From the NCBI GenBank assembly GCA_003222935.1, contig QHXL01000105.1, forward strand, positions 3,311 to 13,195: a stretch of 9,885 bases of DNA, written 5' to 3'. Under the pieces are notes generated by a model. That model searched no databases, had not been told where the DNA came from, and saw only the letters and a list, made by a program, of their open reading frames with translations. Position 1 is the first letter of the stretch; each line of letters opens with the position of its first letter. Of the stretch, positions 1-6,345 are shown piece by piece. Made by a program: the position numbers and the translations under genes. This DNA comes from Acidobacteriota bacterium (GTDB lineage: Bacteria > Acidobacteriota > Blastocatellia > Pyrinomonadales > Pyrinomonadaceae).

Positions 1-896
1 TGCAATCCTGGTGACAAATGTACTCGACGAGATCGAAACCGTTGTTGAGGACATCACACCGATTGCGATTGACGAGGACGATCCGCAAGTCGTAATCGAA
101 CTGGGCGACCTGCGTGAATCGATCACAGTCAAAAATTATCGCGAGTACTATCACGACTCACTGGAACATCGGGAAGAGTTGTTTACGTTGTTCAATCTCG
201 GCCTGATATCCCTCGAGGATCGAGCCAAAGGCGAAGTCTTATTTTGGGATATTTGCGAACGGGCCGATAAATACGCACAGCAAGCCAAGTACGTATCGGA
301 GGAGTTTGGTGAGTTGCGCCGGCTACTTTGCGCCAAGTACTTAACTAATTTCTCGGTCTTTCGTTCAGTTCCTGATCACTGGGCACTCGATCAGCTATTC
401 CCAATTGTGCCCATTCACCATCTCAACAAACCACCGACCGCTTTGCGACATCACCTGCGATTCTGACGGCATTGTCGATAAGTTCGTTGATCTACACGAC
501 GTAAAACAAGTACTCGAACTTCATGCATTAAACCCGGATGAGCCGTATTACTTAGCATTTTTGTTAGTAGGTGCGTACCAGGAAGTGATGGGAAACAATC
601 ACAACCTTTTCGGCGCTCCGCACGAAGCCCATATTCATATCGACGACGAAGGATTTCTCATCAAAAAGGTAATCAAAGGCACAACCGTAGGTGGCGCTGC
701 GGAACGTGCTCGATATGAACGCACTTTTTTACACGATGGCTTCCGACGTCTGATCTCTCGACGTGTAAAAGATGGTGAATTGAGCGAGGCCGGCGCTGCC
801 GAGGTGACTCAATTCTACGAATCGCGTTACGAGGCTTATACCTATCTCGCTGTAAACGGAGTGAAAACCCGTTCACGACGAAAAACCGATTATTAA
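1..896 (+). pseudogene. speA: Biosynthetic arginine decarboxylase, C-terminal part, frameshifted (5' end outside window)
   Basis: PLP-dependent arginine decarboxylase converts arginine to agmatine, the entry to polyamine synthesis in the cytoplasm. The first half (frame 2, to about base 442) carries family segments such as [20 protein letters not shown]. The second half (frame 3, from about base 443) carries CDITCDSDG, whose Cys-Asp pair (Cys codon 456-458) matches the substrate-binding CD of fold-III decarboxylases, then LVGAYQEVMGNNHNLFG and the C-terminal EAYTYL. The reading frame shifts between NKPPT and CDITC. Homologues I recall have about six residues between PT and DITCDSDG; here there are 7 bases, so about 11 bases seem missing. 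The open frame continues to base 2 without a start, so the GTG at 11 is an internal Val codon. Both halves look conserved up to the break, which suggests a recent lesion or an assembly error. The DHS-like gene follows 58 bases downstream. Confidence 0.9.
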
Positions 897-954
897 CCGA
901 TGTAATACGCACTATTATTAGGGAACACTCTAGTTTGCGAGGTTTACAACCTGC

Positions 955-2013
955 ATGGTCACTCAACGAAAACCCAAGGCTTCAAAATACCTAACCACCC
1001 CGACGCGTCCAGTTCAAGTGGACCGCGATCGGTCAGTGGCAGGACTACTCGAGAAGATGGAAGGCACCGGCTTCGGTGGACGGCAATTAGCCGAAGCCCA
1101 TCGCATCTGGCTCGACATGCTCGGCGACAACACCACAATTCTGGTCGCAGGCTCCGGCGCGCTTATTCCCGCGGGAATGCGCCGACTCCTTGCTTATGTC
1201 ATCAAGAATCGTTTCGTTGACGTGCTGGTGCTGTCAGGCTCAATGCTGTTTCATGATCTGCATGAAACGTTAGGCCGTTATCATTTTCAGGCTCACCCGA
1301 GTATGACCGATGCCGAACTCGAGTCGGCCCAGATCAGCCGGATGTGGGACTTGCTGGCGAGCGACGAGGAATACCGTGAAGCGAAGGAGTGGATTGGAGG
1401 CTTCACAAATCAGCTGGACCAAACACGCCCGTATTCACCTCGTGAGTTCCTACACCTTCTCGGTAGAGAGTTGGCAGAGATAGCCTCCGAAGATGGAGTG
1501 CTGACTTCCGCCTACAAGGCCCGGGTACCGATCTTTTGTCCTGCGATTGCTGATAGCGGTCTTGCCGTCGGGATAGCTGGCGCTCGTTTTGAGAAGAAGA
1601 ACAATTTCATGTTCGACATCATCCAGGATGTGCTCGACATGATGAACGTCATGGCCCATGCGCGCATTTCCGGCATTATTAACATGGGTGGCGGAACTAC
1701 GAAGAGTTTTATTCAACAGGCAACACTCTCGTCGTTCCTGCAAAAAGAGCATCATCACGGCCATAAATACGCGATTCAGATCTCGACGGATAATCCACAT
1801 CCCGGCGGTCGCTCGAATGCGGTGTCGTTTGATGAGGGATTGATTTACGGCAAACTGGCCCGCGGCGCCCACACTGCTTACGTTCCGTGCGACGCAACGA
1901 TAGCGCTGCCCATCCTGATCACTTCGCTTTCCCAGACTGCGGCGAAGTACATGAAAGGAAGAAAGAAACCGAACTTTACTTTTGGGCGGGAACTCATAGT
2001 CGAAGCCCCTTAG
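955..2013 (+). CDS. speY: Deoxyhypusine synthase-like enzyme, probable homospermidine synthase (SpeY type)
   Basis: This 352-residue, NAD-dependent cytoplasmic enzyme belongs to the deoxyhypusine synthase (DHS) family. Bacteria lack eIF5A, and bacterial members studied make homospermidine or related polyamines by aminobutyl transfer. Visible features are the N-terminal RPVQVDRDRSVAGLLEKMEG, the loop NMGGGTTKSFIQQA (244-257) and SFDEGLIYGKLA (291-302), where Lys300 aligns with the catalytic lysine of human DHS (WGK). Human His288 and Asn292 positions are Phe252 and Gln255/256-region residues here, as in other bacterial members I recall, so the substrate should differ from eIF5A. The usual Trp two residues before the catalytic Lys is Tyr298, which is uncommon. 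The ATG at 955 leaves about 20 residues before the conserved core; GCGAGG at 937-942 is a distant ribosome site. Its position after speA supports a polyamine role. The exact product cannot be told from sequence. Confidence 0.87.
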   Translation: MVTQRKPKASKYLTTPTRPVQVDRDRSVAGLLEKMEGTGFGGRQLAEAHRIWLDMLGDNTTILVAGSGALIPAGMRRLLAYVIKNRFVDVLVLSGSMLFHDLHETLGRYHFQAHPSMTDAELESAQISRMWDLLASDEEYREAKEWIGGFTNQLDQTRPYSPREFLHLLGRELAEIASEDGVLTSAYKARVPIFCPAIADSGLAVGIAGARFEKKNNFMFDIIQDVLDMMNVMAHARISGIINMGGGTTKSFIQQATLSSFLQKEHHHGHKYAIQISTDNPHPGGRSNAVSFDEGLIYGKLARGAHTAYVPCDATIALPILITSLSQTAAKYMKGRKKPNFTFGRELIVEAP

Positions 2014-2032
2014 ATCTTGAATGTGAGTAGTC

Positions 2033-2548
2033 TTAATCCGTGTAAGCCGATACTCCGCAAATATCTTCACCAACCTTCTTAAAGTAGCCGGTCTTTTTCT
2101 CAGTTAACTTTGAAACGGGATTGGTCCATTTGTAATCAATGGTCGCCTCGCCTGAATTCCACGCCTGTTCCCAAACCGCCTGTCCCAGAGATTTCCCATC
2201 AGCGTCCTTCCAAACGTCAGACGACTGCCCGACGTATTGAGCGTAACCTCCGTGTGCGCTGATCTTCCGCTCGGAATCCATACAAACGACGTAGAGATCT
2301 CGATCTCCGAATGGCGATTTCATCGTCGTGAAATCGGCGAGTGCCTTTGATCGTCCAACTGCAGCGTAATGTTCCGCTGCCTTTAGCGTCATGGCTTTCG
2401 CTTCGGCAGCAGTGCCGCGTCCGCTGGGTAATGCAGGTGCTGATGTTTCGGCGTTGCTGTTTGTTACGTTGGATTGCTGAACCGATTGTTTACTACAGCC
2501 AACGAGAATTGTGAGGCAACTTAGAATGATGGCGACCGATATTCTCAT
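2033..2548 (-). CDS. Single Cache-domain lipoprotein
   Basis: This 171-residue protein begins with a lipoprotein signal: charged MR, a hydrophobic stretch, then a lipobox LVGC with Cys18 as the predicted lipidated residue. A low-complexity Ser/Asn/Gln linker of about 25 residues follows. Residues 47-171 resemble the single Cache (sCache_2) sensor domain: an AEAKAMTLKAAEHYAAVG helix, DRDLYVVCMDSERKISAHGG, a KDADGKSL turn, and IDYKWTNPVSKLTEKKTGYF before the terminal strand. Cache domains bind small ligands outside the cytoplasm and usually sit in chemoreceptors or kinases. Here no signalling domain is attached, so the protein may be a stand-alone binding lipoprotein. It converges on speY with only 19 bases between them. 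A strong ribosome site lies 5 bases upstream of the start. The ligand is unknown. Confidence 0.85.
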   Translation of the reverse strand: MRISVAIILSCLTILVGCSKQSVQQSNVTNSNAETSAPALPSGRGTAAEAKAMTLKAAEHYAAVGRSKALADFTTMKSPFGDRDLYVVCMDSERKISAHGGYAQYVGQSSDVWKDADGKSLGQAVWEQAWNSGEATIDYKWTNPVSKLTEKKTGYFKKVGEDICGVSAYTD

Positions 2549-2553
2549 ACTTA

Positions 2554-2559
2554 CTCCTT
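2554..2559 (-). promoter_or_regulatory. Ribosome binding site AAGGAG of the Cache lipoprotein
   Basis: On the minus strand the sequence reads AAGGAG, then TAAGT, then ATG at 2548. It is a near-perfect Shine-Dalgarno site at 5-base spacing and fixes the lipoprotein start. Confidence 0.75.
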
Positions 2560-2668
2560 CCGCATTTTATAGATGCAAAGAAGTCTTGTTGAGTTGATAC
2601 CACCGGATTTATGCCGGTCATATCCACTGCCGAAATAAAACCATGGGGGCTGAATACAAACACAGCGC

Positions 2669-2806
2669 TCATCTCGCTCGTTTCAAAAGGACAAAGCCGA
2701 TGGCAATGAAGGCCGCACCAATGAAAATGAAAGGTCTTCGTGTACTGAACCCGATGGTGATAAACGCGATTCCAAGAGCAATGAACGGGTAACCGGCAAA
2801 TTTCAT
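2669..2806 (-). CDS. 45-residue two-helix small membrane protein
   Basis: A short reading frame encodes 45 residues starting MKFAGYPFIALG and ending VLLKRAR. It has two hydrophobic segments, about residues 6-20 and 26-41, joined by the turn STRRP. The halves resemble each other (FIALGIAFITIGF and FIGAAFIAIGF), as if from an internal duplication. The positive turn and C-terminal KRAR suggest that both sit on the cytoplasmic side only if the loop is re-entrant; otherwise the topology is unclear. AAAGGAG stands 4 bases before the ATG, and the start is 13 bases past the stop codon of the ABC ATPase gene, so it is very likely translated from the same message. I do not recognise a family. It occupies the place where an ABC permease would be expected but is far too short to be one. 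It could be an accessory subunit or an unrelated small membrane protein. Confidence 0.7.
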   Translation of the reverse strand: MKFAGYPFIALGIAFITIGFSTRRPFIFIGAAFIAIGFVLLKRAR

Positions 2807-2810
2807 ATCG

Positions 2811-2817
2811 CTCCTTT
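2811..2817 (-). promoter_or_regulatory. Ribosome binding site AAAGGAG of the small membrane protein
   Basis: On the minus strand AAAGGAG is followed by CGAT and the ATG at 2806. It lies within the 13-base gap after the ABC gene stop and is the main reason to accept the short reading frame as a gene. Confidence 0.7.
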
Positions 2818-2819
2818 AT

Positions 2820-3635
2820 TTAAGTCAGCCATTGCAGCACTTCTTGTTCGCTGTCAATGCGGGTGCCTCCAACTACGTGAATGAAATACTCTTCGAGGGA
2901 GACTGGACCATTGCTTTCATCTTCGAGTCGAATACCTTTGCGCAATTCTGTGAGAGAACCAGCCGCGAGTAGTTTGCCTTGAGCAATGATAGCAATGTCT
3001 GAACAGAGGCGCTCCACAATTTCGAGCACATGTGAAGTTAGAAAAACTGTTAATCCTCGAGCGGTTAAACGCGAAAGAAGGTCCTTAAGAGTTCGCGAGG
3101 CTATCGCGTCCACGCCTTCAAAAGGTTCATCGAGAAATAGAATCTCGGGTCGATGGATTAGCGCGCACGCCAACGACAACTTTTTCTTCATTCCATGCGA
3201 GTATTCAATGATCAGTTTCTTGGGCTCATCCTGTAGCTCCATTAACTCGAGCAGCTCTTTCGAGCGTTGGGCTATTTCTGGCTTGGTAAGCCCGTACATT
3301 CGGCCGGTAAAAGCGAGCATTTCGACGCCGGTCAGCCTTTCAAAAAGATTCAGATCCTCCGGCACAACGCCAATCCGTCTCTTTACCTCCATCGGATGCT
3401 GGATAATGTCGACACCAAGCACGCGGAGTTGACCGCTCGTCGGTGCGAGCAATCCTGTCAGCATTTTAATTGTCGTTGATTTACCCGCGCCGTTAGGACC
3501 GAGAAATCCAAAAAAGCTGCCTCGCTTCACTTGCAGGTCGAGGTTATCGACAGCAACAAAACTGCCAAAGAGTTTCACGAGCGAGAAAGTTTCAACGGCA
3601 GGTGAAGTTGAGACGGGGACGGGCTCTGACGACAT
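2820..3635 (-). CDS. ABC transporter ATP-binding protein (ABC-2/EcsA-like)
   Basis: This is a 271-residue cytoplasmic ABC ATPase that would power a membrane permease. Walker A is GPNGAGKST (46-54). The Q-loop position reads VVPEDLNLF with Glu93 in place of Gln, as in some exporter ATPases. The signature is YSHGMKKKLSLA (145-156) rather than LSGGQ, Walker B is ILFLDEP (165-171), and the switch His lies in TSH (200-202). The SHGM signature and length resemble ATPases of ABC-2-type exporters, including the Ecs group. No permease gene is adjacent: upstream by 49 bases is the phosphatase-like gene, downstream by 13 bases the 45-residue membrane protein. The start ATG lacks a good Shine-Dalgarno site, but the next Met is inside the domain. 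The partner permease and substrate are unknown. Confidence 0.93.
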   Translation of the reverse strand: MSSEPVPVSTSPAVETFSLVKLFGSFVAVDNLDLQVKRGSFFGFLGPNGAGKSTTIKMLTGLLAPTSGQLRVLGVDIIQHPMEVKRRIGVVPEDLNLFERLTGVEMLAFTGRMYGLTKPEIAQRSKELLELMELQDEPKKLIIEYSHGMKKKLSLACALIHRPEILFLDEPFEGVDAIASRTLKDLLSRLTARGLTVFLTSHVLEIVERLCSDIAIIAQGKLLAAGSLTELRKGIRLEDESNGPVSLEEYFIHVVGGTRIDSEQEVLQWLT

Positions 3636-3684
3636 GCAGGTCTTGTACGCGGTTAACCATCAACGGTCAAGAAAGAAAGATACC

Positions 3685-4947
3685 TCATCCAATCAACAAC
3701 TCTTTAGCATCATCAGCGCGCACATATTCCGGGATGTGACGATGCGTGCTCATCAGGAACGCATTGCTACTCGCAGCGAGAGCATTTCCATGCGTCGCGG
3801 CAAGCGTCACCATTCGTCCGAACGGCGACCATCCATAGTAATAACCATCGTGCAAACTAATCAGGACGTCGGCGGCGTGCTTAACTCTAGCGGTGTAAAG
3901 TGAGTTAAAAATATTACGGACGGCATCCGGATACCGGTGCGCGTTTGTGTATGCCAGCCAATCAATATCAGCACCAAAACCTTCATGGTCTAACTTGCCA
4001 TGTTGCTTGAGTGAATCCACTATCGATCGCAATTCCAGAGGATCGCCCTTCTCTTCCAGGTAACGATAAAAATCAGTGTCCCTCTTTTTTTCAATTCGAG
4101 CTGTCCCATTCGCGCTCTTCAATAGAACGGCATTACTGTCCCGATAGACCACGAAATCTACGCCCGGCACTTCGACCATGACCGATGCAGCCTCAGGTAT
4201 CAGATCCTCGTCTCCACAGTACGCGGCAGCATAACTGCAGAGTCCAAACGCTGGTATCGATACGGAACGAGAACCCTTCAACTCACCTGTAACGGTAAAA
4301 CTATTTCGACTGAGGTGTGTTCTTAAATCGACCCGCCGATTCTCTTCCAGGTTCATTCCATGATCGGAAAACAAAACAATCTCAGTCTCATTGCCGCATG
4401 ATTTGTGAATCTCGGTCAGTATTTTATCGAGCGATTCCAACGCGACGTTCAGTCTGGCTGGTCCTTGCGCATGGAGTAATCCATCAGTTGCCTTGAGGAA
4501 GGCAAAGTAATCGCGCGTTGGCGGCGCCGTGAGAAAACGCTCATGGAACCGACGCATGTCAGCACGCCAGACTCTCTCCGGCGCCACGTAAATCAAAAAC
4601 TCAAATGCCAGTGGCTCCTGGTAATCGAGACTGTCCATGTAGGACGACGGAATTTTGTCAGGAGTGCGTCTGCCAATATATTTGCGAATGCCACCACGTA
4701 ACTCCCTGGCATCGCGATCGAAGTAGAGGCTTTCATAGCCGGCAGGAGGAGTCGCCCGAAACATCGCTGACAGCGCGACGTTCGTCATCGTTGGAAACGG
4801 TGATAAGAGATGACCGGGAGTTCCGAACGAGTCGAATAACCCCCGGCTCTTAGCCAATTCAATTAACTTGTGAGGGACGCCATCAAGGCAAAGCAAGAGA
4901 CGACGGGGACGGGTCCTACCTGGACCACTACTGCCGTTAGCTTGCAT
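3685..4947 (-). CDS. Alkaline phosphatase superfamily protein (phosphodiesterase/phosphatase-like)
   Basis: This 420-residue protein has the metal-site motifs of the alkaline phosphatase superfamily in order: LLCLDG (Asp22), a likely nucleophile Thr in PFPTMTN (Thr55, alternatively Thr53), KATDGLLH (Asp155, His159), LFSDHG (Asp195, His196) and ATHGNA (His386). This is the two-metal arrangement of type I phosphodiesterases, phosphonoacetate hydrolases and related enzymes, so it is probably active on a phosphate ester or phosphodiester. The N-terminus (MQANGSSGPGRTRPRR) is basic and shows no signal peptide, so the enzyme is probably cytoplasmic, which is less usual for this superfamily. The ATG at 4947 has AGGAG at 4953-4957, overlapping the stop codon of the upstream TPR gene, which indicates translational coupling. 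The substrate is unknown. Confidence 0.85.
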   Translation of the reverse strand: MQANGSSGPGRTRPRRLLLCLDGVPHKLIELAKSRGLFDSFGTPGHLLSPFPTMTNVALSAMFRATPPAGYESLYFDRDARELRGGIRKYIGRRTPDKIPSSYMDSLDYQEPLAFEFLIYVAPERVWRADMRRFHERFLTAPPTRDYFAFLKATDGLLHAQGPARLNVALESLDKILTEIHKSCGNETEIVLFSDHGMNLEENRRVDLRTHLSRNSFTVTGELKGSRSVSIPAFGLCSYAAAYCGDEDLIPEAASVMVEVPGVDFVVYRDSNAVLLKSANGTARIEKKRDTDFYRYLEEKGDPLELRSIVDSLKQHGKLDHEGFGADIDWLAYTNAHRYPDAVRNIFNSLYTARVKHAADVLISLHDGYYYGWSPFGRMVTLAATHGNALAASSNAFLMSTHRHIPEYVRADDAKELLIG

Positions 4948-4952
4948 TGTAG

Positions 4953-4957
4953 CTCCT
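4953..4957 (-). promoter_or_regulatory. Ribosome binding site AGGAG overlapping the upstream stop codon
   Basis: AGGAG stands 5 bases before the phosphatase-like ATG and overlaps the TAG stop (4956-4958) of the TPR gene. Ribosomes ending the TPR gene could therefore restart on the next one. Confidence 0.7.
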
Positions 4958-6245
4958 ATTGCTCGACTTCTTTTTGAGTAACTACTTCCGCCTTGTAAGC
5001 CTGCTTCAAGCCCTTCCGGGCCTCTTCGTGAGCATCATATACATTCGGTCGCGCCAGCACTTCCTTGTACTGGGCCACTGCTTCGTCACGCTTTCCTGAG
5101 ACGTCGTAAGCACGTGCCGCGTAGAGATGAGCCATCGTTACAAGTCCCGGCTCGGCTTTATCGACCTTGGTCGTGGTCAGAAACTCCCTGGCGGCGCGCT
5201 CGTTTTGACCCGCCATAAATAACACCTCGCCATACTTGAAGTGAATAAGATCGAGCGCCCGCACGGCGGCATCACGTGCGTTCCGATCTCGCAGCAGTTC
5301 ATCAAACGTGGCGAAAGCTTCCTTCTCAGCTTGAACTGCCCCGGCAATGTCGTTGTCCTTACGCTTTACAGCGGCAAGCGAAACGAGCGCGTCAGCGGTT
5401 TCCAGTCTGAAGAGGTAGTTACGCGGATACTTTGCACTCAACTCACGAGTGAGCATCAACACGTCAGCGAACCTCTTTTCACGCGTGTAGAGGAGGACCA
5501 AAACTGTCTTCGCATCGTCTTGCGCCCACCGACCTTCCTTTGCTACTTGCTCGAGCATCGCCAGGCCGCGTTTCTTCGATCCTCGATACCCCGTCACGCC
5601 TGCAATCAACTTGATCGGCAACGGCAGAGAGCCCACGACATATTCATACAAACCGATCGTCAACTGAGCGTCTATATACTTTGGATCCATCTTGAGGATG
5701 TTCCGATGAAGACTTACGGCGTCGTTGCCATCGCGCAAGGCGGCAAAGTGACGTCGCTCGACGGCCTCGGCAAATGAAGCTTTCAAACCTTCAGTGTTCG
5801 CAAGGAAATCCATCGCTTCTATGTTCTTGGGATCTTGTTTTAGCTTCGCCTCTGCGAGACGCTTGGCTTCACGCGTTAACGATCGAAACTCGTCGAGGAC
5901 TTTTGGATCGACCTTGTCGTCGCCATTCGTGTAGAACGATTCAGAACCATAAAGCGATGACTGGAGACGTCGCGATTCGTACAAAGTCTTAATCCAGAGA
6001 CGGGCCGCGAGAAGTTGAGGACCACCAGGGTGATTTGGATAGAGCGTGGCAATTTCTTTGAAGTCGCGAAGGGCTTTGTCGTAATCGATATTGTAGAGCG
6101 CTTCGAGACCACTTTTGCGAAGAGCTTCGAAACGGACTTTCTCCTCATCTGTCAGCCAGGGAGCGGCTTGAGCAGCGGGCTGTTGAGCACGAACGCTTAA
6201 CGTGGCGGAGACTAAAATTAATAATAGAACTACGAATGCTTTCAA
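4956..6245 (-). CDS. Secreted tetratricopeptide-repeat protein
   Basis: This 429-residue protein starts at TTG 6245. That codon has GGAGG at 6254-6258 with 8-base spacing and gives a classic signal peptide (KAFVVLLLILVSATLSVRA, cleavage after RA near residue 21). A longer frame from a TTG at 6272 would begin inside a repeat and add nine residues ahead of the signal, so I reject it. The mature part is helical with TPR-like units, the clearest at 46-73 (GLEALYNIDYDKALRDFKEI) and 368-401 (HLYAARAYDVSGKRDEAVAQ). The middle holds a conserved-looking block, YEYVVGSLPLPIKLIAGVTG (200-219). TPRs mediate protein-protein contacts, so it may act as a periplasmic scaffold. It overlaps the ribosome site of the phosphatase-like gene, so the two are co-expressed. 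Specific partners cannot be read from sequence. Confidence 0.85.
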   Translation of the reverse strand: MKAFVVLLLILVSATLSVRAQQPAAQAAPWLTDEEKVRFEALRKSGLEALYNIDYDKALRDFKEIATLYPNHPGGPQLLAARLWIKTLYESRRLQSSLYGSESFYTNGDDKVDPKVLDEFRSLTREAKRLAEAKLKQDPKNIEAMDFLANTEGLKASFAEAVERRHFAALRDGNDAVSLHRNILKMDPKYIDAQLTIGLYEYVVGSLPLPIKLIAGVTGYRGSKKRGLAMLEQVAKEGRWAQDDAKTVLVLLYTREKRFADVLMLTRELSAKYPRNYLFRLETADALVSLAAVKRKDNDIAGAVQAEKEAFATFDELLRDRNARDAAVRALDLIHFKYGEVLFMAGQNERAAREFLTTTKVDKAEPGLVTMAHLYAARAYDVSGKRDEAVAQYKEVLARPNVYDAHEEARKGLKQAYKAEVVTQKEVEQ

Positions 6246-6253
6246 CTTCAAAT

Positions 6254-6258
6254 CCTCC
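6254..6258 (-). promoter_or_regulatory. Ribosome binding site GGAGG deciding the TTG start of the TPR gene
   Basis: GGAGG lies 8 bases before TTG 6245 and inside the longer open frame. It supports the shorter protein, whose signal peptide then begins at the N-terminus. Confidence 0.65.
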
Positions 6259-6270
6259 ACTAAGGAGTAC

Positions 6271-6345
6271 AACAGACTTCAGTCTGTGCACGCCTCATTT
6301 CCTGATCTTTTCGAATTTAGAGTGGCACAGACTGAAGTCTGTGCT
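6271..6345. repeat. Pair of inverted REP-like palindromes (ACAGACT..AGTCTGT)
   Basis: Two short palindromes lie 34 bases apart. Left (6271-6290): ACAGACT-TC-AGTCTGT followed by GCA. Right (6325-6345): GCACAGACT-GA-AGTCTGTGC. The right unit is the reverse complement of the left, so the pair can form two small hairpins or one large one. It sits between threonine synthase and the TPR gene and touches both: the threonine synthase stop codon (6344-6346) overlaps the right unit, and the discarded upstream TPR start lies in the left unit. I recall similar ACAGACTTCAGTCTGT palindromes scattered through acidobacterial genomes (memory, not a search). It resembles a bacterial interspersed mosaic element and may act as a transcript-end structure. 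Confidence 0.8.

Noticed and set aside
11..466. GTG at 11 as a real start of a 151-residue protein
   Set aside because: The frame is open to base 2 and the residues before it (AIL) continue the arginine decarboxylase sequence. It is an internal Val codon.
903..924. T7-promoter-like string TAATACG...TTAGGGA upstream of the speY-type gene
   Set aside because: The two ends match the T7 promoter but the middle differs and the length is one base longer. No phage context exists, so this is coincidence.
1450..2073. 207-codon minus-strand frame
   Set aside because: It lies antisense to the well-conserved DHS-like gene and overlaps the end of the Cache lipoprotein gene; composition looks like a shadow frame.
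2564..2571. TATAAAAT on the minus strand as a -10 box for the Cache lipoprotein
   Set aside because: No -35 partner is recognisable, and a start site about 7 bases downstream would cut into the ribosome binding site.
5241..5777. 178-codon plus-strand frame inside the TPR gene
   Set aside because: It is antisense to a continuous TPR coding sequence with a signal peptide and ribosome site, and its product shows no family features.
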